Source: CAYHVH01 sp964360335
Lineage (GTDB): Bacteria > Patescibacteriota > Doudnabacteria > UBA920 > 2-01-FULL-46-14
DNA length: 20,132 nt
Assembly (NCBI GenBank): GCA_964360335.1
Contig: CAYHVH010000014.1
Location: 1-20,132 of the forward strand
Direction of reading: 5' to 3'
Shown here: positions 13,824-19,809 of the stretch, piece by piece
How the letters are laid out: the number at the start of each line of letters is the position of its first letter
Position numbering within the stretch: position 1 is the stretch's first letter
Made by a program: the position numbers and the translations under genes
The notes under the pieces: generated by a model
Told to the model about the DNA's origin: nothing
Databases searched by the model: none
The model's input: the letters and a program-made list of their open reading frames with translations, nothing else

Positions 13824-14798
13824 ATGCCCCCTTTTCCCTATTTTGAGATTGTCAAAAAGGCCTACGAACTGACCGTCAAACATTCTTGGCTTTGGGTTTT
13901 CGGTTTGTTCATCGGGGGGACAACCGGCCTCAATTTCGGGGTTTTTAATTATTTTTTGCCCGCTTACCAAGCGGAGCAGCTGTCCCGGCTCCGGGAGATT
14001 GGGACGAATTTCCTCCCTCGGCTTTTAGCCCGGGAGGAACTTCTAATCCCCGTTCTGGCCGGTGTCTTGTTTTTGGCTCTGTTTTTGGTGCTTCTCTCCG
14101 GCCTTTCCAAAGCCGCCGTGATTTGGGCCACCGCCAAGCTTGACGCTCCGGGAGCCGCGAACTCCCCCCCGGGCGAGGTCAACTTTCGCAAATCCCTGCG
14201 CTCCGGCCGCCGCTACCTGTGGCAAATCGTCGGCTTGCAGGTTTTGGTCAGCGCGGTATTTTTACTGCTGTTTTTGGTCTTTGCCGGTCCGGTTGCTTAC
14301 TTATTTTCGGCCGGGGCTTCGGGCAAAGGCCTGGTGCTGCTGCTGTTGGGACTCCTGATTTTCCTGCCCGCGAGCGTGGTTTTTGGGTTTCTGCACCTTT
14401 ATGGCCCGATTTTTATTGTGCTTTATAATTCGCGGATTGGGGAGGCGATCCAGTATTCGTTTAATCTCTTGAGGCAAAAACTCAAGGAAAGCCTGCTTTT
14501 GGGAGCTTTTCTTTTAGGTTTAAGTTTGCTGTTTGTTTTTGTGTTGATTTTCAGCCTTGTGGTGTTGGCCATACCCGTGGCGTTTTTAACCGTAGTCTTG
14601 GTCAAACTTCAGCTTTTAACCGCGATTTTTACCCTGCTTCTCGGGACGGCAGCGGTGAGTATTTGCTATACTGTGATACTGGGAGCAGCTTTTGCGGTCT
14701 TTCAGAACATCATCTGGGTTTTGGCCGTTAGCTATTTGGTGAAAACCAAGCGCTTGGGCCAAGAGGAACGAGCTCTGGCCGCCGAACCGGTCGTTTAA
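13824..14798 (+). CDS. Multi-pass membrane protein of unknown function
   Basis: A 324-residue protein from ATG 13824, with TTG 13821 as a weaker alternative. It begins with an amphipathic PFPYFEIVKKAYELTVKHSWLWVFGLF, then shows about six hydrophobic segments (about 24-45, 78-96, 133-160, 173-200, 229-265, 270-305) and a short charged C-terminus. The opening segment and the overall pattern resemble uncharacterised membrane proteins of the YckC/DUF-type or glycerophosphodiester-phosphodiesterase membrane domain, but I cannot assign it. It lies five bases after ftsH and may be an FtsH partner or substrate; that is inference from position. Confidence 0.7.
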   Translation: MPPFPYFEIVKKAYELTVKHSWLWVFGLFIGGTTGLNFGVFNYFLPAYQAEQLSRLREIGTNFLPRLLAREELLIPVLAGVLFLALFLVLLSGLSKAAVIWATAKLDAPGAANSPPGEVNFRKSLRSGRRYLWQIVGLQVLVSAVFLLLFLVFAGPVAYLFSAGASGKGLVLLLLGLLIFLPASVVFGFLHLYGPIFIVLYNSRIGEAIQYSFNLLRQKLKESLLLGAFLLGLSLLFVFVLIFSLVVLAIPVAFLTVVLVKLQLLTAIFTLLLGTAAVSICYTVILGAAFAVFQNIIWVLAVSYLVKTKRLGQEERALAAEPVV

Positions 14799-14829
14799 AA
14801 ACCAAGGGACGATTATAAGGCACTTAGCT

Positions 14830-14863
14830 CCCGCCTTCTCCGCCGGCTGGCGGATTCGGCGGG
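14830..14863. repeat. Nested GC-rich palindrome, CCGCC family
   Basis: CCCGCC (14830-14835) / GGCGGG (14858-14863) outside, and CCGCC (14840-14844) / GGCGG (14849-14853) inside, with matched 4-base internal loops. It lies between the membrane protein and the tRNA relic. Confidence 0.75.
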
Positions 14864-14892
14864 CAAGCAGTTGGTTGGCTGGGAAGAAACCT

Positions 14893-14957
14893 GGGCGGTT
14901 AGCTCAGCTGGTTACCCGCCCGACCGAATGACTTTCGGTCGTTCGGGCGGGGAGCGC
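14893..14957 (+). pseudogene. Broken 5' half of a tRNA gene with an inserted hairpin
   Basis: GGGCGGTTAGCTCAGCTGG (from 14893) is a typical tRNA acceptor strand, position 8-9 TA and D-arm start. After GTTA it is interrupted at 14915-14951 by a GC-rich hairpin, then resumes with GAGCGC (14952-14957), exactly what follows GGTTA in the tRNA-Val at 15206. No anticodon arm, T-arm or 3' acceptor follows; instead the GIY-YIG gene begins at 14968. Confidence 0.65.
14915..14951. repeat. Hairpin inserted in the D-loop of the tRNA relic
   Basis: CCCGCCCGA (14915-14923) pairs with TCGGGCGGG (14943-14951), and CCGAA (14924-14928) with TTCGG (14934-14938). A 4-base bulge TCGT remains. It belongs by composition to the CCGCC palindromes of this window. 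Confidence 0.65.
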
Positions 14958-14967
14958 AACAGCGGTT

Positions 14968-15228
14968 ATGTATGCAGTTTATGTCTTAAAGGATAATCTT
15001 GGTAAGCTTTATAAAGGACTTACCAATAACCTTGCTCGACGGTTGAACGAACACCGGCGAGGTAAAACAAGGACAACTGCCAAAATGCATGGCTTAAAGG
15101 TTGTGTTTAAAGAAGAGCATCAGGATTTCGAAAGTGCGAGAAGAAGAGAAAAATATCTTAAATCAGCCGCTGGCAGACGCTTTCTTAAAAACATCATTAA
15201 TTCCGGGGCTCGTAGCTCAGTTGGTTAG
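14968..15228 (+). CDS. Small GIY-YIG nuclease-domain protein, possibly homing-like
   Basis: An 86-residue single-domain protein. GIY-YIG features: YAVYVLK (2-8, the GIY strand), LYKGLTNNLARRLNEH (YIG strand as YKG, then the conserved Arg helix), and RREKYLKSAAGRRFLKN with the metal-binding Glu of REKYLK. Family members of this size, related to the UvrC N-terminal domain, cut DNA or are of unknown role. The last residues (ARSSVG) are encoded by the first 23 bases of tRNA-Val (15206-15228), and the gene starts 11 bases after the tRNA relic. This placement between tRNA sequences suggests a mobile, tRNA-targeting gene. It is likely translated, judging from motif conservation. Confidence 0.85.
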   Translation: MYAVYVLKDNLGKLYKGLTNNLARRLNEHRRGKTRTTAKMHGLKVVFKEEHQDFESARRREKYLKSAAGRRFLKNIINSGARSSVG

Positions 15229-15282
15229 AGCGCGTCGTTGACATCGACGAGGTCTCCAGTTCGACTCTGGACGAGCCCACCA
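15206..15282 (+). tRNA. tRNA-Val (anticodon GAC)
   Basis: Complete cloverleaf. Acceptor GGGCTCG (15206-15212) pairs with CGAGCCC (15272-15278), D-arm GCTC-agttggtta-GAGC, anticodon stem CGTCG/CGACG with loop TTGACAT (anticodon GAC), T-arm TCCAG-TTCGACT-CTGGA. Discriminator A and an encoded CCA end at 15282. Its first 23 bases are also the end of the GIY-YIG gene. Confidence 0.96.
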
Positions 15283-15330
15283 CGCGTAAAGCGTTACCCG
15301 CCCTTAATAATTAAACATTGCGATTGGCGA

Positions 15331-15391
15331 TGAGCGACTAGCGATTAGGTATTAGCCTTTAAACTAATCGCTGCTCGCTGTTTGCTAATCG
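15331..15391. repeat. GCGATTAG inverted repeat before rnc
   Basis: GCGA-ct-AGCGATTAG (about 15335-15349) pairs with CTAATCGCT-gc-TCGC (about 15365-15379), and further GCGAT/ATCGC copies flank it. No promoter was recognised between tRNA-Val and rnc. It may act as a terminator-like fold or be a dispersed repeat. Confidence 0.55.
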
Positions 15392-15403
15392 CTTGCCAAA
15401 GCG

Positions 15404-16087
15404 ATGGATTTTTCCAAACTGGAGACAAAAATAAACATCAAATTTCAAAACATCGAGTTGCTGCAAATTGCGCTTACCCACCGGTCCTATCTCAATGAGA
15501 ACCGGGCCTATCAGTTATCCCATAACGAGCGGCTGGAATTTTTAGGAGATGCGGTTTTGGAATTGGTGACGACTGAGTATCTTTATCGCAATTTTCCAAA
15601 TCCCGAAGGAGACCTGACAAACCTCCGCTCCGCCCTCGTGAATTATCGGCTCTTGGCGGCCGTTGCCAAAGAAATCGGGATTGAGGATTATATTTTGTTG
15701 TCCCGGGGAGAAGCCAAGGACACCGGCCGGGCGAGGCAGGTGATTCTAGCCAATGCCTTAGAAGCCCTGATTGGGGCAATTTATTTGGATCAGGATACGG
15801 CGGTCGCCAAGCAGTTTATCGAAAATTTCGTTTTGGGCAAGCTGCCGGAGATTATGCGGGACCAGGCTTATCTCGATCCGAAATCCCGGTTGCAGGAAAT
15901 TATTCAGGAGCGCATGGCCATTACCCCGACTTATAAAGTTTTGTCCGAATCCGGTCCGGACCACGCCAAAAATTTCATAGTCGGCGCTTATATCGACGAC
16001 CGCCTGGTCGGCGAAGGGCTCGGCCCTTCCAAGCAGGAAGCCGAAGTCGAGGCCGCCCGCAACGCGTTGCAGAAACACGACTTTTAG
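15404..16087 (+). CDS. rnc: Ribonuclease III
   Basis: Cuts double-stranded RNA in rRNA maturation and mRNA decay. The protein is 227 residues, a normal length. The signature NERLEFLGDAVLEL supplies catalytic E45 and D49. The second acidic pair lies in ILANALEALIGAIYLD: E120 is present, but the position that is Asp in E. coli (D114) is Asn117 here. The C-terminal dsRNA-binding domain is at about 155-226 (DPKSRLQEIIQE ... GPSKQEAEVEAARNALQ). It is followed by smc, a classic rnc-smc order. Confidence 0.95.
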   Translation: MDFSKLETKINIKFQNIELLQIALTHRSYLNENRAYQLSHNERLEFLGDAVLELVTTEYLYRNFPNPEGDLTNLRSALVNYRLLAAVAKEIGIEDYILLSRGEAKDTGRARQVILANALEALIGAIYLDQDTAVAKQFIENFVLGKLPEIMRDQAYLDPKSRLQEIIQERMAITPTYKVLSESGPDHAKNFIVGAYIDDRLVGEGLGPSKQEAEVEAARNALQKHDF

Positions 16088-16092
16088 GTGGC

Positions 16093-16122
16093 TACGAAAA
16101 TACGAAATTTCGTACTTTCGTA
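16093..16122. repeat. 30-base palindrome between rnc and smc
   Basis: TACGAAAATACGAAA (16093-16107) and TTTCGTACTTTCGTA (16108-16122) are complementary at 14 of 15 positions with no spacer, followed by AAAAATTCGTAAGTTCGT. It may form a cruciform or a terminator-like hairpin. Confidence 0.7.
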
Positions 16123-16147
16123 AAAAATTCGTAAGTTCGTTGATGTT

Positions 16148-18364
16148 ATGTATTTGAAAAAGGTAGAAATTTACGGCTTTAAAAGCTTCGCCAAAAAAAC
16201 GGTTCTGGAATTCGAGCCGGGCATTACTTCCATAGTCGGCCCGAACGGTTCGGGTAAATCCAATATCGCGGATGGCTTGCGCTGGGTGTTTGGCGAGCAG
16301 TCGATGAAACTGCTGCGCGGCAAAAAGTCCGAGGACGTGATTTTTGCTGGCTCCGACCATCGCGCGCGACTGGGAGGCGCCGAAGTTTCCGTATTTTTTG
16401 ACAACGCCGATCACAAAATGCCGGTGGACTACAGCGAAGTGGCTGTCACGCGCCGACTCTATCGCGACGGCAACTCGGAGTACCTCATCAATAATAATTT
16501 GGTCCGCCTTTTGGACATTCAGGAACTTTTGAGCAAATCCGGTTTTGGCAACACCTCTTACCATGTGATCGGGCAGGGCATGATTGACCAGCTGATTCTG
16601 GGGGGACCGGCCGCCATCAAGGAGCTTTTGGAAGAAGCCTCGGGGGTGAAACCCTATTACCAGAAACGGGAGCGAACTCTGCGTCGTTTGGAACGCACTA
16701 CCACCAATCTCATACAAGTCCGGGCTTTGGTGGCGGAAATTGAACCGCGGTTGCGTTCCCTGCGGCGGCAAACCAAAAAGATGCAGCAGCGGGAGGTGGT
16801 GGAACAGGAACTCCGCGCCGCCCAGACGTTGCATTACCGGGAGCTCCTTCAGGGTTTGGCAAGTCAAATCCGCGAGGTTGACGGCAAGCTCGCGGTCTTT
16901 GAAAAGCAAACTCAAGATTTGTCCACCGAGATAAAAGTCCTCGCTTCGGAAACAGAACAGCAGGAACAGCACCTCCAGCAGGGTGGTACGGACTACCGGA
17001 AACTCAAAAATGACTTGGAGACACTGCACAAGCAGAAATTGAAATTGCAGGAAGAACTCGCCACCCTCCGCGGGCAAATCAAAGCGGAACAGGAGCGCCC
17101 GACCGCCGAGTTGAATCTTAATTGGCAGGAAATCAAAACCAAGTTTCAGGCCGCCTACCGGGAGTTTCAGCGTCTCCTTCAGAATTTTTCCCAAACCACG
17201 GCCGACAAAACCCAAAAGTTATTCGCCGAGGTGAACGAGCTCATGGAACAAGCCGACCGGAATTTGCATAAACCGAGACTCCAGAGTTTGGTGTCCCAAG
17301 AGCGGGAAGGGGGCGGGGTTTTGGAAAAACTGTTTGGTAAAATTCAGACACTGGAGCAAGACGTGGCGAGGTTCACGAAGCTGGAGGACGAGGGCAAGCA
17401 GCAGTTGTTTGTCAAGGAGCGCCTTTTGAGAAACAAACAAGAAACCCTGGTCAAGACGGCGGAGCAGAAAAATTTATTGGCCGTGGACCAAGCCCGGCTG
17501 CTCACTCGCCGCGAAGCTTTGGAGCAAGAAGCGGCCGCGGAACTGGGACCTCAGTTTCGGCAGCTCCTGGCCGAAAATCAGCGGGTGGCCGCGCCGCCGA
17601 GCTTGACTGAAAAAATTCTCGGGCTTAAAAAGCAATTGCTGGTTATCGGGGGAGTGGATGACATGGTGTTGCAGGAATACCGGGAAACCGAGGACCGCTA
17701 TCAGTATTTGACGACCCAGGCTCTGGATTTGGAGAAGGGAGTGAAGGACTTAGAGACCGCCATCGCGGAGCTGGACGAGGTCATCAAAAAAGAATTTCAT
17801 GAAGCGTTCACGCGCATTTCCGAGAAGTTCGTGGAATACTTTCGGATACTTTTCAATGGTGGCCGGGCGACGATGGCGATCTTGCGGGAGCGGCCTCATC
17901 TGGAAACGGACGAGGATGAGGAAACTGGCGGAGAAGAGCAGAAGGAAGAACGGGCCGACCTCTCGGCCGAAGTCCCGCCGCGCACCGGGGCGAAGACGGA
18001 AATTGTAGGCATCGAAATCCGAGCAACCCCGCCAGGAAAGAAACTGGCAGGAATTTCCGCCCTTTCTGGCGGCGAGCGGGCTTTGACCTCAATCGCCTTG
18101 TTGTCTGCGATTCTCGCTACCTATCCTTCGCCCTTTGTGGTGCTGGACGAAGTGGATGCGGCGCTCGATGAAGCCAACTCTATTCGCTTCGGGAAAATTT
18201 TGGGAACGCTCGCTCACAAAACCCAGTTCATCACCATCACTCACAACCGGGAAACCATGCGCCAATCCCACACGCTATACGGGGTGACCATGGGCGAGGA
18301 CGGGGTAAGCCGCGTGCTGTCCTTGAAGCTCGAACAAGCGGCAGTGTATAGTGCGAAGAACTGA
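16148..18364 (+). CDS. smc: Short SMC-type chromosome ATPase without a recognisable hinge
   Basis: SMC proteins form the ATP-driven ring that organises chromosomes. This one is 738 residues, against about 1,150-1,200 normally, yet both head halves are intact. N-terminal: YGFKSFAKKTVLEF, Walker A GPNGSGKS (31-38), GGAEVSVFFDNAD, and VIGQGMIDQLI with EEASGVKPYYQKR. C-terminal: signature LSGGER (639-644), Walker B FVVLDEVDAALDE (D667, E668) and THNRETM. The middle (about 170-600) is mostly helical coiled coil, with charged, Gln-rich heptad-like stretches. A hinge domain of about 150 residues is not recognisable, and there is no Cys pair for a Rad50-type hook. The acidic stretch DEDEETGGEEQKEE precedes the C-terminal head. 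It is read through as one frame, so a simple frameshift does not explain the length. Confidence 0.88.
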   Translation: MYLKKVEIYGFKSFAKKTVLEFEPGITSIVGPNGSGKSNIADGLRWVFGEQSMKLLRGKKSEDVIFAGSDHRARLGGAEVSVFFDNADHKMPVDYSEVAVTRRLYRDGNSEYLINNNLVRLLDIQELLSKSGFGNTSYHVIGQGMIDQLILGGPAAIKELLEEASGVKPYYQKRERTLRRLERTTTNLIQVRALVAEIEPRLRSLRRQTKKMQQREVVEQELRAAQTLHYRELLQGLASQIREVDGKLAVFEKQTQDLSTEIKVLASETEQQEQHLQQGGTDYRKLKNDLETLHKQKLKLQEELATLRGQIKAEQERPTAELNLNWQEIKTKFQAAYREFQRLLQNFSQTTADKTQKLFAEVNELMEQADRNLHKPRLQSLVSQEREGGGVLEKLFGKIQTLEQDVARFTKLEDEGKQQLFVKERLLRNKQETLVKTAEQKNLLAVDQARLLTRREALEQEAAAELGPQFRQLLAENQRVAAPPSLTEKILGLKKQLLVIGGVDDMVLQEYRETEDRYQYLTTQALDLEKGVKDLETAIAELDEVIKKEFHEAFTRISEKFVEYFRILFNGGRATMAILRERPHLETDEDEETGGEEQKEERADLSAEVPPRTGAKTEIVGIEIRATPPGKKLAGISALSGGERALTSIALLSAILATYPSPFVVLDEVDAALDEANSIRFGKILGTLAHKTQFITITHNRETMRQSHTLYGVTMGEDGVSRVLSLKLEQAAVYSAKN

Positions 18365-18487
18365 AAAATTCTAATTTCTAATATCTAAATCCTAAACAAA
18401 TTCCAATGGCCAAAACTTAAAATCCCAAACGTTTGGAATTTTGGATTTGGAATTTTGATATTGTTTAGAATTTAGGATTTCGGATTT
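18365..18487. repeat. AT-rich repeat tract between smc and the DedA gene
   Basis: The segment is built from variants of TTCTAA, ATCCTAAA and their complements, with the exact palindrome CCAAACGTTTGG near 18426-18437, flanked by AAAAT and ATTTT. The right part (GTTTAGAATTTAGGATTT) mirrors the left (AAATCCTAAAC). No promoter stands out. It looks like a low-complexity inverted-repeat spacer. Confidence 0.6.
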
Positions 18488-18931
18488 ATGATAGAAAGTA
18501 TATTGGCGGGGTTGACTAACTTAATCATTAGCGTAATTGATTCTACCGGATACGCCGGCATTATTTTACTAATGGGTATTGAATCTGCCGCGATTCCTCT
18601 GCCTTCAGAAGTCATTATGCCGTTTTCCGGCTTTTTGGTTTCGCAAGGCAAATTTACGCTTTTCGGCATCGCCCTGGCCGGGGCTNNNNNNNNNNNNNNN
18701 NNNNNNNNNNNNNNNNNNNNNNNNNNNNNNNNNNNNNNNNNNNNNNNNNNNNNNNNNNNNNNNNNNNNNNNNNNNNNNNNNNNNNTAGGCTGGGTTGGCT
18801 GGAAACTCGGGGAAAACTGGCAAGAAATCAGACAAGTATTTCAGCAACTGGACTGGTTGATTGTAGTATTGATTATTGCCGGGATAGCGTGGTGGGTGAG
18901 GAGGCATTTAAAGAATAGAATTAAGAATTGA
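18488..18931 (+). CDS. DedA-family membrane protein, interrupted by an assembly gap
   Basis: DedA proteins (SNARE-associated family) are membrane proteins linked to polyprenyl-phosphate or phospholipid flipping and envelope homeostasis. The visible N-terminus has the family motif GIESAAIPLPSEVIMPFSGFL after a first hydrophobic helix. After the gap the C-terminal part reads VGWKLGENWQEIR ... LDWLIVVLIIAGIAWWVRRH, as in family members. 100 Ns at 18686-18785 remove the middle, including the GxxxG and Arg motifs. The family is about 200 residues, so roughly 85-100 residues are missing and 100 Ns is probably a placeholder. The apparent open frame across the gap is no evidence of true length. Confidence 0.8.
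   Translation: MIESILAGLTNLIISVIDSTGYAGIILLMGIESAAIPLPSEVIMPFSGFLVSQGKFTLFGIALAGAXXXXXXXXXXXXXXXXXXXXXXXXXXXXXXXXXXGWVGWKLGENWQEIRQVFQQLDWLIVVLIIAGIAWWVRRHLKNRIKN
18686..18785. other. Assembly gap (100 Ns)
   Basis: Exactly 100 undetermined bases, the usual default for a scaffold gap of unknown length. Confidence 0.98.
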
Positions 18932-18995
18932 ACCACTACTTATTTTTTCTCCCCTTCGATGGGGGAAGATTGAGGTAGGGTCCCCCTCCTTTCTT

Positions 18996-19015
18996 CCTCC
19001 CCTGGCGAGGGGAGG
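18996..19015. repeat. CCTCCCC palindrome after the DedA gene
   Basis: CCTCCCCT (18996-19003) and AGGGGAGG (19008-19015) with loop GGCG. It lies in a stretch with more C-run/G-run pairs (for example CCCC-ttcgat-GGGG at about 18953-18966). It could slow or end transcription but lacks a T-run. Confidence 0.65.
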
Positions 19016-19034
19016 GATTAAGGGAGAGGTCGAA

Positions 19035-19076
19035 GAAAATAAAAAAAGAAGACCTGGCGGTTTTGAGGCCGCCAGG
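19035..19076 (-). terminator. Terminator reading on the minus strand
   Basis: CCTGGCGG (19053-19060) and CCGCCAGG (19069-19076) form a perfect 8-bp stem. The A-run at 19035-19050 becomes a U-run on the minus strand, so this is an intrinsic terminator for leftward transcription. No minus-strand gene was found to its right. Confidence 0.6.
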
Positions 19077-19118
19077 CCTGGACGAGTTGTGCAGGGACGT
19101 TAGGCAGCGGTCAATGGT

Positions 19119-19147
19119 TTGACAGCATCCGGAAGTTTTATTAAAAT
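19119..19147 (+). promoter_or_regulatory. Promoter of rpsP
   Basis: TTGACA (19119-19124), a 17-base spacer and TAAAAT (19142-19147). The ATG at 19155 follows after 7 bases, which again predicts a leaderless transcript. Confidence 0.8.
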
Positions 19148-19154
19148 TGCCTAT

Positions 19155-19706
19155 ATGCTTACTATTCGTCTCCAAAGAGTCGGCAAGAAAAATCAAGCGG
19201 CTTTTCGCATTGTTCTGGCGGAAAAGCAGCGGGCGGTCAAAAAACAGGTTGTCGAGATTTTGGGGCATTATAATCCCCGCTCCAAAGAGTTTGGGATTAA
19301 GGACCCGGAGCGCTTGAAATATTGGGTGCAACAGCACGTGGAGATTTCCCCGACCGTTCATAACCTTTTGATTGACAAGGGGTTAGTGGCAGGCAGCAAG
19401 GTCAAGGCTTGGAAGCCAAAGAAACGCCCGCCTGCCGACAGGGCAGGCGAGGCAGGTAAATCCGCCGACTCGTCCGTGGCAGCGTCAGCGAAGGCGGAAG
19501 TTTCCACGAAGGCGGAAAAACAGGCAAGTGAACAGCAAGCAGCGGCGGTTGCCGAGCTCAAGGCAGAAGAGAAGCCGGTTGAAGCAAAGGCAGTAACGGA
19601 GACTAAGGAAGAAGCAAAATCTACGAAGCCGGCGGAAGCTCCTGCCGCCGGAGCGAGCGCGCCGGTTGCCGGGACCAAGGAAGAACCACCGCCCGCGGGG
19701 AATTGA
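19155..19706 (+). CDS. rpsP: 30S ribosomal protein S16 with a long C-terminal extension
   Basis: The first ~91 of 183 residues are a complete S16: LTIRLQRVGKKNQAAFRIVL, VEILGHYNPRSKEFGI, ERLKYWVQQHVEISPTVHNLLIDKG. S16 normally ends here, at 80-90 residues. The tail (92-183) is low-complexity, rich in Ala, Lys, Glu and Pro, with no fold visible. The junction contains a GC-rich palindrome (19430-19448) read as PADRAGEAG. ATG 19155 is chosen from the S16 start and the promoter just before it. khpA follows, as in many bacteria (rpsP-khpA). Confidence 0.94.
   Translation: MLTIRLQRVGKKNQAAFRIVLAEKQRAVKKQVVEILGHYNPRSKEFGIKDPERLKYWVQQHVEISPTVHNLLIDKGLVAGSKVKAWKPKKRPPADRAGEAGKSADSSVAASAKAEVSTKAEKQASEQQAAAVAELKAEEKPVEAKAVTETKEEAKSTKPAEAPAAGASAPVAGTKEEPPPAGN
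19430..19448. repeat. GCCTGCC palindrome within rpsP
   Basis: GCCTGCC (19430-19436) and GGCAGGC (19442-19448), loop GACAG. It shares its core with the palindrome at 2962-2985 and sits exactly where the S16 core ends and the extension begins. Confidence 0.75.
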
Positions 19707-19753
19707 CAATATTTTCCAAGCCTGTTAGGGTATGCTTAGTTCTTTTACAGACT

Positions 19754-19785
19754 ACCAGCCAGGTCGAAATGCTGGTTTTTCTTTT
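19754..19785 (+). terminator. Terminator or attenuator between rpsP and khpA
   Basis: ACCAGC (19754-19759) pairs with GCTGGT (19771-19776), followed by TTTTCTTTT. A TTGACA at 19703-19708 with a poor -10 (TAGGGT, 17 bases on) lies upstream, so it could also regulate khpA. Confidence 0.7.
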
Positions 19786-19809
19786 ATCAGTAATTCATAG
19801 GAATTCAAA

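Noticed and set aside
15758..17215. A 485-codon open frame on the minus strand
   Set aside because: It lies antisense to rnc and smc, which have clear family motifs in the plus frame; its translation has no recognisable features and arises from the codon use of the plus-strand genes.
16148..18364. Frameshift or truncation as the reason for the short SMC
   Set aside because: One continuous frame joins complete N- and C-terminal head motifs, with no internal stop; only an in-frame loss of the middle or a naturally short form fits.
18365..18487. CRISPR array or telomere-like repeat
   Set aside because: Units are short, irregular and without unique spacers; it is a low-complexity inverted-repeat tract.
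18488..18931. Taking the DedA frame across the Ns as a true 147-residue protein
   Set aside because: The gap is a default 100 Ns, and the family length implies more missing sequence, so neither length nor frame continuity is known.
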